64,000 nt of DNA from positions 2,091,890-2,155,889 of the forward strand of contig NZ_AP019797.1 in assembly GCF_009936275.1 (NCBI RefSeq), written 5' to 3'. Positions 49,167 through 59,556 of this stretch are shown here, in pieces; position 1 is the first letter of the stretch; each line of letters starts with the position of its first letter. The DNA is from Rhodothermus marinus. Its GTDB lineage: Bacteria > Bacteroidota > Rhodothermia > Rhodothermales > Rhodothermaceae. The notes under the pieces are model-generated. The model made no database searches. It saw only the letters and a list, made by a program, of their open reading frames with translations, and was not told the DNA's origin. The position numbers and the translations under genes are program-made.

Positions 49167-49219
49167 GGGAAAACCTGCCCGTAGCTCCTGCGTTAACCGC
49201 ACGGTTTCAGACCGTGGGC

Positions 49220-49249
49220 AAGCCCCTCGACCCTGTCGGGTGGGCTTTT
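49220..49249 (+). terminator. Intrinsic terminator after the glycogen-synthase-like gene
   Basis: AAGCCC (49220-49225) pairs with GGGCTT (49242-49247), with an inner CGAC/GTCG stem, followed by TTTT. Another small hairpin (CACGG/CCGTG) lies just upstream. Expression of the downstream lipoprotein gene thus requires read-through or its own promoter. Confidence 0.75.
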
Positions 49250-49322
49250 GCCTTTCTCGAACACGAAACGACGGCCGGGCATCGTTCTTAAGCCGATGCC
49301 CATGGCTCAGGTGAAAGTTTCC

Positions 49323-50474
49323 ATGCGACGTTCCTCTGTCTGGAGTTGCTGCGCCCTGCTGTTGCTGCTGGCGACGGGTTGCGATGATCCGTCGGCGGTA
49401 GGTATCGGTCTGATCGATGAAGAAGGCCTGCCCGTTACCGTGCGCCTGCCGGCCGACTCGGTGCTGGTAGCCTCCCAGAAAGACCGGACGGGTAACACCG
49501 CGCGGGTGCTGGCCGGCCGCGTGGCCGATCCACTGGTCGGGACGCTTTCGGCCACCGGCTACGTGGATTTCGTGATGAGCGGCACTGCTCTCGTCGATAC
49601 CACGATCGTCGGCGTCCGCCTGGAGCTGCCCCGGGACTACGTCTACGGCGACACGCTCGGCTCGGTAACGCTGGCACTGCACGACATGACGGAAGACTGG
49701 CCCTACGCCGGCGTCGGGACCGATACGACGCTGAGCGCCGGTCCGCCGGTGCGCACCTTCTCGTTCGCGCCCACCGACACACTCGTCCAAGTCGATCTGC
49801 CCCCTGAATGGATTGCCGCCCACGACACCACTTTCCGGAGCAGCACCTTTTCGACGAGCTTTCATGGCTTCCAACTGGCCCCGGGCGAGGGCAATGCGGT
49901 CGTGGGGTTTCGCTTTTCTGACATCCGGCTGCTGGTGTTCACGGCGACCGACACGGTCACGCTCACCGCGTCGAAGGTGCTGACCACTGTAGCCCGCGAA
50001 AGCCTTCCCTCGCTTCCGGAAGATCGGGTTTTGCTGCAGGACGGTCTCGGTCAGGTGGTGCGGTTGCGTTTTGACTTTTCGGCCGACAGCGTGCAGGAGG
50101 CCGGCCTGCATGCGGCCGTGCTGGAGGTGCCGATCGACTCGATGCAGCTGAAACAGGCGCCGGCGAGCTTTGTGCGACCGCTTCCGGCAACGGTACGCCT
50201 GATCGGCGTCAATGCCGAGGGCAACGTGCCGGTCACCTCGCTGGGCGAGCCGATCGTCCTAGCGACGACCACGCCGGAAGGCGGACGGCTTCGGTTCCGG
50301 CTGGGCAGCACCTCGCTGCAGACGCTCCAGCGGCTCATGCTCGGCGAGACGCCCGTCCGGTATCTCCAGCTGGAATTTCCCACCGACGACAATACACTCG
50401 GCCCCCTGCTGCTCTACGCCGGGCCGACGTTGCGCCCCACCCTGATTCTGATGGTTACGCCGCCTTCACCATGA
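49323..50474 (+). CDS. DUF4270-family lipoprotein
   Basis: From the ATG at 49323 the product is 383 residues, with a lipoprotein signal RRSSVWSCCALLLLLATGC whose last Cys is the lipidation site. The sequence after it (GIGLIDEEGLP, TGNTARVLAGRVADPLVGTLSATGYVDF) matches the DUF4270 pattern of Bacteroidota surface lipoproteins. AGGTGA lies 9 bases upstream of this ATG; earlier in-frame ATGs exist at 49296 and 49302. The stop overlaps the next ATG. Confidence 0.85.
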   Translation: MRRSSVWSCCALLLLLATGCDDPSAVGIGLIDEEGLPVTVRLPADSVLVASQKDRTGNTARVLAGRVADPLVGTLSATGYVDFVMSGTALVDTTIVGVRLELPRDYVYGDTLGSVTLALHDMTEDWPYAGVGTDTTLSAGPPVRTFSFAPTDTLVQVDLPPEWIAAHDTTFRSSTFSTSFHGFQLAPGEGNAVVGFRFSDIRLLVFTATDTVTLTASKVLTTVARESLPSLPEDRVLLQDGLGQVVRLRFDFSADSVQEAGLHAAVLEVPIDSMQLKQAPASFVRPLPATVRLIGVNAEGNVPVTSLGEPIVLATTTPEGGRLRFRLGSTSLQTLQRLMLGETPVRYLQLEFPTDDNTLGPLLLYAGPTLRPTLILMVTPPSP

Positions 50475-51799
50475 ACATGCCTGCGTTCCACCGACTGATC
50501 GGCCTGCTCCTGGTGCTGGGAGTGGCCATGCCGGTCGCCGCCCAGCACACCGGGGAAGGATCCGTGTATTCGCGCTTCGGTCTGGGAAGCCGGCTCGATT
50601 ATGCGTCGTCCCAGCTCCAGGCAATGGGCGGGGGCGGTGCCGGTCTGTTCAACCTGAACTACCTGAACCTGAGCAATCCGGCCGCCTGGTCCGATCAGGT
50701 GCTTACCCGGGCCAGCGGAACCGTGGTCTTTCAGCGGCTGCGGGCCACCGACGCTTCGGGCAACACCGCCTCGCTGGGCTCCGGCGCGCTGCACGCCGTA
50801 CAGTTCAGCTTTCCCCTCCGGGCACGCCGGATCGGTGTAGGCCTGGCCTTCCGCCCCTACACCCGCGCCAACTACCTGGTACGTACCGGTACCCGCCAGA
50901 TCATCCCGGAACTGGGCGACACAGTCCAGACCCGCATCGACTATGCAGGCGAAGGCGGCCTGCAGCAACTCAATGCCGGGCTGGGTCTCTACCTGCATCC
51001 TCGACTCAGCGTGGGAGTAAGTGCCGATCTGATCTTTGGCATCATCGAACACACGCAACGCACCCGGTTCTTCGATCCGGAACTGCCCGGGGTCATTCCT
51101 TCGGGATACCTGCCCACGTTGTTTGCCACCTCCACGCGGATGGCCGGCGTGCGGGCCACGGCGGGCCTGCTGCTTCGCCTGCCGACCGGTACCCGGGGCT
51201 CCGACGGGGTGGCCGTGGGACTGACGGTCTCGACCCCCACCGTGCTACGCGCCACGCGCGTCTACACGCTGGGCGAAAGCCTCGACCGCGACACGCTGGG
51301 CACCACCCAGCGCGGCGACGTTCATCTGCCGCTTTCGGTGGCGCTGGGTGTGTCCTACCAGCAGGACAATCGCTGGACGCTGGTAGTGGACGGGCATTAC
51401 GAACCCTGGTCGCGCTTCCGGAGCGATCTGGATTTTGCCGGCTACGATCCGAACGGCGAAAATCTCTTCAAAGATCGCCTGCGCCTGTCGGCCGGACTTG
51501 AATACCTGCCGGCCGGAACCGATTATTCTGCTCCGTATTTTCACCAGGTAGCCTACCGTCTGGGCGTCTTCTGGGAGCAGGCATACGTGGCACCGAGACC
51601 GGGTGTCTCGCTGCGCACGCTGGCCCTGACGGGCGGGCTGAGTTTTCCGACGCTGTTTCCCGGCACGCGCCTTGACATCAATCTGGAAGTAGGAACGCGC
51701 GGCACGACGGCGCACAACCTGGTGCGGGACACGTACTATCGCATCGGGTTGAGCGTGAACGTAGGCGAACGATGGTTCCTGCAACGACGCTTTAACTGA
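50471..51799 (+). CDS. Outer-membrane beta-barrel protein (FadL/PorV-like)
   Basis: The 442-residue protein has a signal peptide (LIGLLLVLGVAMPVAAQ) and then GSVYSRFGLGSRLDYASSQLQAMGGGGAGL, the start of the family of outer-membrane porin-like barrels. It continues in alternating strands and ends in a C-terminal aromatic strand (WFLQRRFN). It follows the lipoprotein gene with an ATGA overlap, the same order as in other Bacteroidota genomes. Substrate is unknown. Confidence 0.82.
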   Translation: MNMPAFHRLIGLLLVLGVAMPVAAQHTGEGSVYSRFGLGSRLDYASSQLQAMGGGGAGLFNLNYLNLSNPAAWSDQVLTRASGTVVFQRLRATDASGNTASLGSGALHAVQFSFPLRARRIGVGLAFRPYTRANYLVRTGTRQIIPELGDTVQTRIDYAGEGGLQQLNAGLGLYLHPRLSVGVSADLIFGIIEHTQRTRFFDPELPGVIPSGYLPTLFATSTRMAGVRATAGLLLRLPTGTRGSDGVAVGLTVSTPTVLRATRVYTLGESLDRDTLGTTQRGDVHLPLSVALGVSYQQDNRWTLVVDGHYEPWSRFRSDLDFAGYDPNGENLFKDRLRLSAGLEYLPAGTDYSAPYFHQVAYRLGVFWEQAYVAPRPGVSLRTLALTGGLSFPTLFPGTRLDINLEVGTRGTTAHNLVRDTYYRIGLSVNVGERWFLQRRFN

Positions 51800-51826
51800 C
51801 ATCTGCCAACCAGCCGGTGAACAACG

Positions 51827-53212
51827 ATGATGATCCGGGCAACAGGGACGCTCACCGGGCAAGTCCACAGAAAAAGCCTCTGGGGCGGTCTGCTTGGCCT
51901 GTTTCTGATGGCCTTCAGTGCCCAGGCCCAGCCAGTGGCCGCCCAGCAGTCCCAGCAGGAGACGGTCGATGAGCAGACCAAGGCCGTCAATTACAGCCTG
52001 TACTACGAGTACTTCAAAAACGGCGACTACGAGGCCGCCCTGCCCTACCTGCGCTGGATGATCCAGCATGCACCCGAGTATGCCGGACCGGGTCGCAAAG
52101 ACGACCGTAACTTCGAGCGCATTATCAAGGCGCATGAAGAACTGGCCAAGGCCAGCGACGATCCGGAATTCGCCCGGGCACACCTCGACTCGGCCCTGGC
52201 CTATTTTGACATGGCACTGGAAGTGCTCCCGGCCCGCGGCGTCGAGCTCGACACGGTCACCTGGTATATCCGCCGGGGCCGTCTCATTCAGCGCTATCCG
52301 GAATTGCTGGCCGACCGCCAGGCGGAAGCCGCCGAGTACTACCGCAAGGCGTTTGAGCTGGCTCCCGAGCGCGTCGACGATTACTCCATTCAGGTGGTCA
52401 TTGCCGAGCTGGTCAAGGAAGGCAAGAAGGAAGAAGCCGTCGACTTCATGGACCAGGTCGAGGCGGCGCTGGGCGACGATCCGGAACGGGCTTCGCTGAT
52501 GGAATACATCACGACGGTCCGCGACAATCTCTTCCAATCGCCCGAAGAACGCATGGCCTTCCTGGAAGACCGGCTGGCCAAAGACTCGACGAATCTGGAG
52601 ATCATCTCCGAGTTGTTCAACATCTACCGCCAGCTCGGCGAGCGTGAGAAGATGTACCGGCTGGCCGATCGCCTGCTGGCGCTCAAGAAGGACGCGCGCA
52701 CCTATCACATGGTCGGCAAGCTCTACCTGGACGATGGCGAGCCGGCCAAAGCGCTCGAGTACTTTCGCCAGGCCATGCAGGCGCCGGGTGTTGACGAAAT
52801 TGCTCGCGAGCTGTACTACAACGCCGGCGTGGCCGAGCAGCAGCTCGGACGCCTGGCCAACGCGCGCACCTATTTCCGCCGGGCGTTGCAGGTCGATCCC
52901 AACTTTGGCAAAGCCTACATCGCCATCGGCGACCTGTACGCCCAGGCCGTCACGGAATGCGGTAGTCAGCTCGAACGCGAGGACCGCGCCGTCTACTGGT
53001 TGGCCGTCGATTACTACGAGCGGGCCAAGCGCGTAGACCCCTCGGTGGCCAACGAGGCCAACCGCAAGATCAGCACCTATAGTAAGTACTTCCCGGATCA
53101 GGAAGCCCTCTTCTTCAAAGGCTGGAAGGTGGGCCAGCCCTACAAGATCGACTACGGCTGCTACGCCTGGATCAACGAGGAGACCACCGTCAAGCCACCG
53201 CCTTCTTCCTGA
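51827..53212 (+). CDS. Secreted TPR-repeat protein
   Basis: The 461-residue product has a signal segment (GGLLGLFLMAFSAQAQ) and a series of tetratricopeptide repeats, e.g. YYEYFKNGDYEAALPYLRWM, FNIYRQLGEREKMYRLADRL, KLYLDDGEPAKALEYFRQAM and YNAGVAEQQLGRLANARTYFR. It is probably periplasmic and acts as an adaptor for an envelope complex. It follows the barrel protein gene by 27 bases and is closed by a strong terminator. Confidence 0.85.
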   Translation: MMIRATGTLTGQVHRKSLWGGLLGLFLMAFSAQAQPVAAQQSQQETVDEQTKAVNYSLYYEYFKNGDYEAALPYLRWMIQHAPEYAGPGRKDDRNFERIIKAHEELAKASDDPEFARAHLDSALAYFDMALEVLPARGVELDTVTWYIRRGRLIQRYPELLADRQAEAAEYYRKAFELAPERVDDYSIQVVIAELVKEGKKEEAVDFMDQVEAALGDDPERASLMEYITTVRDNLFQSPEERMAFLEDRLAKDSTNLEIISELFNIYRQLGEREKMYRLADRLLALKKDARTYHMVGKLYLDDGEPAKALEYFRQAMQAPGVDEIARELYYNAGVAEQQLGRLANARTYFRRALQVDPNFGKAYIAIGDLYAQAVTECGSQLEREDRAVYWLAVDYYERAKRVDPSVANEANRKISTYSKYFPDQEALFFKGWKVGQPYKIDYGCYAWINEETTVKPPPSS

Positions 53213-53233
53213 TCGGATACGCTGAGCGACTTC

Positions 53234-54659
<1,426 letters not shown>

Positions 54660-54686
54660 CCCGTGTCCGTACCCCGCTACACCGAC

Positions 54687-54977
54687 ATGCACGCCACGAG
54701 CAGGCGGCGCCGGCGACGCCGCCTGCTCGTCGGGCTGGGGCTGTTGCTGCTTTTCATCTGGCTTGCCTTCCTCGACAGCCACAGCCTCTATCGGCGCATT
54801 CGGTGGAGCTACGAAGCGGCGCGCCTGCGTGCCCAGAACGAAGCGCTGCGCGCGCAAATCGACTCGCTTCAGCAACAACTGGAGCACGGCGTGTCCGACG
54901 AAATGGTCGAGCGCATCGCCCGTGAGCAGTACGGCATGCGCCACCCGGGCGAAACGATCTACCGCGTCGAAGAATAG
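54687..54977 (+). CDS. ftsB: Septum formation initiator (FtsB/DivIC family)
   Basis: The 96-residue single-span protein has an arginine-rich cytoplasmic start (RRRRRRRLL), a membrane segment LLVGLGLLLLFIWLAFL, a coiled coil (ARLRAQNEALRAQIDSLQQQLEHG) and the FtsB end EMVERIAREQYGMRHPGETIY. It bridges FtsL and FtsQ in the divisome. A GTG at 54663 would add eight residues; neither start has a clear ribosome site. The eno-ftsB order supports the call. Confidence 0.9.
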   Translation: MHATSRRRRRRRLLVGLGLLLLFIWLAFLDSHSLYRRIRWSYEAARLRAQNEALRAQIDSLQQQLEHGVSDEMVERIAREQYGMRHPGETIYRVEE

Positions 54978-54989
54978 CTGCAAAGGCCT

Positions 54990-55988
54990 ATGGCTTCCAT
55001 TCCGTCTTTTGCCGTTGGCGTCGATCTGGGGGGTACCACCATCAAGGCCGCCCTGGTGGAGCGCGGCGTGGGCATCCAGCACGAACTGAGCCGCCCCACC
55101 GAGGCCGAAGAAGGACCGGCGCACGTCATTCGCCGGATCGCCGAGATGGTGCAGGCACTCATCGAACGTGCCCCCAACCGGGAGATCGCGGGCGTCGGCA
55201 TCGGCGCGCCGGGAACCGTCAACTGGGAACGCACCGCCGTCATCTATCCCCCCAACCTGCCCGGCTGGGGCATCGTCGATCTGCGGAAGGAACTGCAGGA
55301 AGCCCTGGGCCTCGCGCTGCCGATCTTCGTCGAGAACGACGCGAACCTGGCCGGACTGGGCTCGGCGCATTACGGGGCCGGCCGACCATTCGACTCGTTC
55401 ATCATGGTCACGCTGGGCACCGGCGTGGGCGGGGCCATCATCTATCGAAACCGTATTTTTCGAGGCGCTACGGGCGGTGCCGGCGAAATCGGCCACATGA
55501 GCATCGACTACGAAGGGCCGCTCGATCGCTACGGCATCGCCGGCTCCATCGAGGCCTACATCGGCCAGCGTTTTCTCTCACACTACGCCCGCTATCGGCT
55601 GCTCACGCAACGGAACAGCCTCGTGCATCAGATGGCCGGCGAGGACCTGCGCGACATCAATCCGCGCATCCTCTTCGAGGCCGCACAGGCCGGCGACGAA
55701 CCGGCCCGCGAAGTGCTGGCCTGGGCCGGACACAAGCTGGGTTGCGTGCTGGCGGCGGCCGTCAACCTGCTCGACATCCACAAGATCGTAGTGGGCGGTG
55801 GCGTGTCGGCCGCGGGCGACTTCATCCTGGAGCCGGCCCGCCAGACGCTTCGCCGCTACGTGATCCCCGCCCTGCGTGACCGCGTGGAAATCGTCCGCGA
55901 AACGCTGGGTAACGAGGCCGGTATGCTGGGCGCCGCGCAACTGGTCTTTCAACTTCTGGAACATCCCCGCGAAGACCTGGAAGCCTGA
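54990..55988 (+). CDS. ROK-family sugar kinase, probable glucokinase
   Basis: The 332-residue kinase has the phosphate-binding GVDLGGTTIKAALV, GIGAPGTVNW, the catalytic Asp in FVENDANLAGLGSAHYG and GTGVGGAIIYRNRIFRGATGGAGEIGH. The usual ROK zinc motif CxCGxxGCxE after this point is replaced by DRYGIAGSIEAY, so the zinc site seems absent. It probably phosphorylates glucose. AAAGG stands upstream of the ATG. Confidence 0.9.
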   Translation: MASIPSFAVGVDLGGTTIKAALVERGVGIQHELSRPTEAEEGPAHVIRRIAEMVQALIERAPNREIAGVGIGAPGTVNWERTAVIYPPNLPGWGIVDLRKELQEALGLALPIFVENDANLAGLGSAHYGAGRPFDSFIMVTLGTGVGGAIIYRNRIFRGATGGAGEIGHMSIDYEGPLDRYGIAGSIEAYIGQRFLSHYARYRLLTQRNSLVHQMAGEDLRDINPRILFEAAQAGDEPAREVLAWAGHKLGCVLAAAVNLLDIHKIVVGGGVSAAGDFILEPARQTLRRYVIPALRDRVEIVRETLGNEAGMLGAAQLVFQLLEHPREDLEA

Positions 55989-56053
55989 GCCGGGAACTCG
56001 CCGTCCACTGCCCGGTGCATTCCCACCGTCGTCCACGCAAAGGCATAGCTCTG

Positions 56054-58666
56054 ATGCGCTGCGGGTGGGGATGGCTGTTGCTCATGCTGCTCCCGGTCGT
56101 TTCGGCCCGGGCGCAACCCGCCGGTGTTGCGACGCGTCCGGCGGCCGACGACGGCGTGCACTTCAGCGCCCGCGATTCGCTCGTGCTGCTGCTCGACACG
56201 CCTGAAGGCGATCAGGGCCACCTCGTTGGCGACGCCCGCGTGCAATACCGGGATCTGGAACTGACCGCCTATCGAATCGACCTGCTGTTCGATCAGGAAG
56301 AATTGCGGGCGACCGGCCTGCCTGTCGATACCGGCATTGTCGGCCGTCCGCAGTTCCGCCAGGGAGGCGACACATTCACCGGTCAGGAACTTCGCTACAA
56401 CCTGCGCACCGAGCGCGGGCGCGTGGTGGGCGCACAGACCCGCATCGAAGACGGATACCTGCAGGCCCGCGTGGTCAAAGTCACCGAAGACAGCGTGCTC
56501 TACGTGCAGGGCGGCACCTACTCTACCTGTCCCTGCACCGACGGCCGGGCGCCCTCCTACTCGCTGCGCACCAGCAAGATGAAAGTTGAGGGGCGATGGA
56601 TCTACACCGGCCCCATCCAGCTGTACCTGTTCAACATTCCCACTCCGCTCTGGCTGCCTTTCGGGTTTCTACCGGCCATCGAGGGACGGCGCAGCGGACC
56701 GCTGCCGGTGCAGTACGGCGAAGACGAACGGGGCTTTTACCTGCGCGGCTGGGGCTGGTACTGGGCCATCAGCGACTACATGGACCTGCAGATTCGCGGG
56801 GGCATATGGACAAAGGGAAGCTGGCAGATCAGTCCGCTGTTTCGCTACGCGAAGCGCTACGCCTTCAGCGGCCAGCTCATGCTCGACTACCTGCACAACC
56901 GCAGCGGCGAAAAAGGCGATCCGGACTTCAGCGTCACCAACACGGCCTCGTTTCGCTGGACGCACAACCAGACGCTCGGCCCCTCGGCCAACTTCTCCGC
57001 CAACGTCAACCTGACCACCTCCAGCTACTTGCGGGCCATCTCCGAAAGCTACGACGACCGGGTGCGCCAGACCATCTCCTCCAACATTCGCTACAGCAAG
57101 AGCTGGTCGCAGGCCGGTCGCTCGCTCAACCTGTCTCTCTCACATCAGGAAGTGCTGACCACCGGCGCCGTGCAGCTCAGCTTTCCCCAGCTTTCCTTCT
57201 CGCAACGCGCTTTTAAGCCGTTCCGGCGCGGCACCGGAAGCCGCGAGCGTTGGTACGAACGCATCACGGTCAGCTACAGCGGCACCCTGAACAACCAGTT
57301 CAACTTTACCCCGTTGCCCGACGAGACGCTGCTGGCCCGCGGCGACACCAGCGCACTGGACATCTCCTGGTATGACGCACTGTTTTCACCGAGCGCCTAT
57401 CGGCGGGCCACCGGCCAGGACGTGCCGTTTCAGTTTCGCGCCACGCACCGGATTCCCGTATCGGCCAGCTTCTCGATGCGGCGACTGCCCGTGCTCAACC
57501 GCCCGTTTCCGGTCACCTTTTCGACCAGCCTGAACTATCAGGAAGACTGGTTCATTCGCACCGAGCGTCGCAGCGTCGATAGCACAGGCCGCATAGTGAC
57601 CCGCTCCGTGCCCGGCTTTTTTGCGCTGCGCCAGTTTTCGACAGGCCTGTCGGCCTCGACCACCATTTACGGCCTGTTTCCGGTGCGTGTCGGGCCGTTC
57701 GAGGGCCTGCGCCACACCGTGCGACCCAGCCTGAGCTTCTCCTATCGCCCGGATTTTTCCTCAGACTTCTGGGGTTACATGCGGACCTATCGGGACACGA
57801 CCGGCCGCGAAGTGCGCTATTCCATCGTGTCGGGCGTGCCGGTGGGCCGTACGCAGAGCCTGTCCTTCTCGCTGGGCAACGTATTCGAGACGAAGCGCGT
57901 CCGCACCGACACTACCGGCAACGTCCAGCGCCAGACGCTCCAGTTGCTCAATGTGGACCTTTCGACCAGCTACAACTTTGCCGCCGATTCGCTGCGGCTG
58001 TCTTCGATCAACATCAGCGCACGCACCTCGGCACTGGGGCCGCTGAGTTTGAATTCGTCGCTGGTGCTTTCGCCCTATGCGCTGGCGCCCGACGGACGGA
58101 CCGTCAATCGCTATGTATTCGACCTGCGCCGTGGCCGTCTGGCCCGCATTACCAGCTTCCGGCTCAGCGCTTCCCTCAGCCTCCGAAGCCGTACCCGTCT
58201 GTCCGGCGCCGAAGCCGGCACGCCACCCCGTGCCCGCTTCGGCGACCCGTTCAGCCCGGACCCCATCACGAGCCCGATCCCGTCCCTGCTCGATCCGGCT
58301 CTGCACTACGCCGACTTTTCCATTCCCTGGTCGCTCAATCTGAACTTCAGCTACAGCATGAGCCATCCGGCCCAGCGATTGACCCGCAGCGCCATTCTGA
58401 ATGTTTCGTTCGATTTCAATCTGACGCCAAAGTGGAAAGTCCAGGGACGCGGCGGCTACGACTTCGTCCGGGGCGAGCTGTCCACGACGAGCCTGTTCAT
58501 CGTACGCGACCTGGGCTGCTGGCAGATGAGTCTTTCGTGGATTCCCTTCGGCCGCTATCAGTCCTATGCGTTTGAGCTGTATGTCAAAAGCGGACGCCTG
58601 CGCGACCTGCTGCGCCTGCGCCAGCCGCGCTCGGACATCCGCGGCCGCTTCCAGCAGTTGCTGTAA
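56054..58666 (+). CDS. lptD: LptD/OstA-like outer-membrane assembly protein
   Basis: From the ATG at 56054 the product is 870 residues: a signal peptide (GWGWLLLMLLPVVSARAQ), an OstA/beta-jellyroll domain at about residues 40-180 with GDARVQYRDLELTAYRIDLLF, then a large C-terminal barrel. A TCPC-type Cys pair (TYSTCPCTDG) sits near residue 160. LptD inserts lipopolysaccharide in the outer membrane. The WLPFGFLPAIEGRRSG segment after it is typical of Bacteroidota LptD. Its LptF/G-type partner gene lies 2 kb downstream. Confidence 0.88.
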   Translation: MRCGWGWLLLMLLPVVSARAQPAGVATRPAADDGVHFSARDSLVLLLDTPEGDQGHLVGDARVQYRDLELTAYRIDLLFDQEELRATGLPVDTGIVGRPQFRQGGDTFTGQELRYNLRTERGRVVGAQTRIEDGYLQARVVKVTEDSVLYVQGGTYSTCPCTDGRAPSYSLRTSKMKVEGRWIYTGPIQLYLFNIPTPLWLPFGFLPAIEGRRSGPLPVQYGEDERGFYLRGWGWYWAISDYMDLQIRGGIWTKGSWQISPLFRYAKRYAFSGQLMLDYLHNRSGEKGDPDFSVTNTASFRWTHNQTLGPSANFSANVNLTTSSYLRAISESYDDRVRQTISSNIRYSKSWSQAGRSLNLSLSHQEVLTTGAVQLSFPQLSFSQRAFKPFRRGTGSRERWYERITVSYSGTLNNQFNFTPLPDETLLARGDTSALDISWYDALFSPSAYRRATGQDVPFQFRATHRIPVSASFSMRRLPVLNRPFPVTFSTSLNYQEDWFIRTERRSVDSTGRIVTRSVPGFFALRQFSTGLSASTTIYGLFPVRVGPFEGLRHTVRPSLSFSYRPDFSSDFWGYMRTYRDTTGREVRYSIVSGVPVGRTQSLSFSLGNVFETKRVRTDTTGNVQRQTLQLLNVDLSTSYNFAADSLRLSSINISARTSALGPLSLNSSLVLSPYALAPDGRTVNRYVFDLRRGRLARITSFRLSASLSLRSRTRLSGAEAGTPPRARFGDPFSPDPITSPIPSLLDPALHYADFSIPWSLNLNFSYSMSHPAQRLTRSAILNVSFDFNLTPKWKVQGRGGYDFVRGELSTTSLFIVRDLGCWQMSLSWIPFGRYQSYAFELYVKSGRLRDLLRLRQPRSDIRGRFQQLL

Positions 58667-58838
58667 CCCCTGAATTTTTCCACATTTTTTGCACAAATCT
58701 TTCTTTTATCACCGGCCGTTGCTATCGTTAAAAAGCCGTCAAAGAGGAACGCCTGTGGTTCTGGAAATTTAGGAGCCGTTCCTGCAGTCTGTTCTTTTTC
58801 ACCAACGGGGTCGGGCCGAAGGGTCCACCCTGGAGCCT

Positions 58839-59123
58839 ATGGGTAGATTTGCCTTCTGGCATCGCTTTTCCAAAGCCACACGCGCCGACCGCAGACTGGC
58901 GCGCCGCCTGGCCCGGCGCATTGAGGCGGACAGGGCCCTCGCCGAAACCACCAGCGTGCACGTGTACGTCCTGGAAGGACACGTGACGCTGTACGGGTTC
59001 GTGCGGGGCGAAGCGGCCCGTCGCCGCCTGCTGGACGTGGTACAATCGGTGTCGGGCGTGCGCTCGGTCGAGGCCAGCCTGCAGGTGCTGCCCGCGGAGG
59101 AACTGGAGCTGGTGGGCGCCTGA
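58839..59123 (+). CDS. BON-domain protein
   Basis: The 94-residue protein has the BON pattern: RLARRIEADRALAETTSVHVYVLEGHVTLYGFV, ending VVQSVSGVRSVEASLQVLP. BON domains bind phospholipids or act as osmo-stress modules. There is no signal peptide or membrane span, so this copy is cytoplasmic. TGGAG stands upstream of the ATG. It is a single gene, convergent with the GNAT gene. Confidence 0.85.
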   Translation: MGRFAFWHRFSKATRADRRLARRLARRIEADRALAETTSVHVYVLEGHVTLYGFVRGEAARRRLLDVVQSVSGVRSVEASLQVLPAEELELVGA

Positions 59124-59125
59124 GA

Positions 59126-59545
59126 TCAGGCGCGGCGCATCCAGGCGTTGTGAACGCGCTCGAAGCCCAGCCGGGCGTAAAAGCCGGCCGAGATGTCCGA
59201 GTCGCGCAGCACCAGCTCGGTCCCTCTGCAGCGTTCCAGCACGGCCTCGATGAGCCGGCGGCCGATGCCCAGTCCCTGCACATCCGGCTCGACGGCCAGG
59301 TCGCACAGGTAACTGTAGAGCACCCCGTCAGTCAGCACGCGGGCAATGCCCACCAGGCGGCCGTCGTGCCAGGCCGTCAGCACCAGCGAGGAATTTTCGA
59401 ACATCTGCCAGACGCGCCCGGGGTCGTCGACGGGTCGCAGCAGGGGCGCCCGCCGGTAGAGCGTCATGATGCGCCCGGGCGTCAGCCCTTCCAGTCCTTC
59501 CCGAATTTCCAGTGTACCGGTCAGTTGTTGCATACGGGCCGGCAT
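59126..59545 (-). CDS. GNAT-family acetyltransferase
   Basis: The 139-residue protein carries the acetyl-CoA motif VEPDVQGLGIGRRLIEAVLER and the later segment AGFYARLGFERV, standard for GNAT enzymes. The substrate is unknown. Its N-terminal start is after an ATG at 59545 and it lies 11 bases beyond sucC on the same strand, so it may be co-transcribed with it. Confidence 0.87.
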   Translation of the reverse strand: MPARMQQLTGTLEIREGLEGLTPGRIMTLYRRAPLLRPVDDPGRVWQMFENSSLVLTAWHDGRLVGIARVLTDGVLYSYLCDLAVEPDVQGLGIGRRLIEAVLERCRGTELVLRDSDISAGFYARLGFERVHNAWMRRA

Positions 59546-59556
59546 AACGTCTCCCT

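Noticed and set aside
49177-49245. tRNA-like stretch beginning GCCCGTAGCTC with an anticodon-arm-like hairpin (CACGG-TTTCAGA-CCGTG)
   Set aside because: The T-arm consensus (GGTTCRA) and the D-arm pairing are missing and the acceptor ends do not pair over seven bases; it is better read as two hairpins including a terminator.
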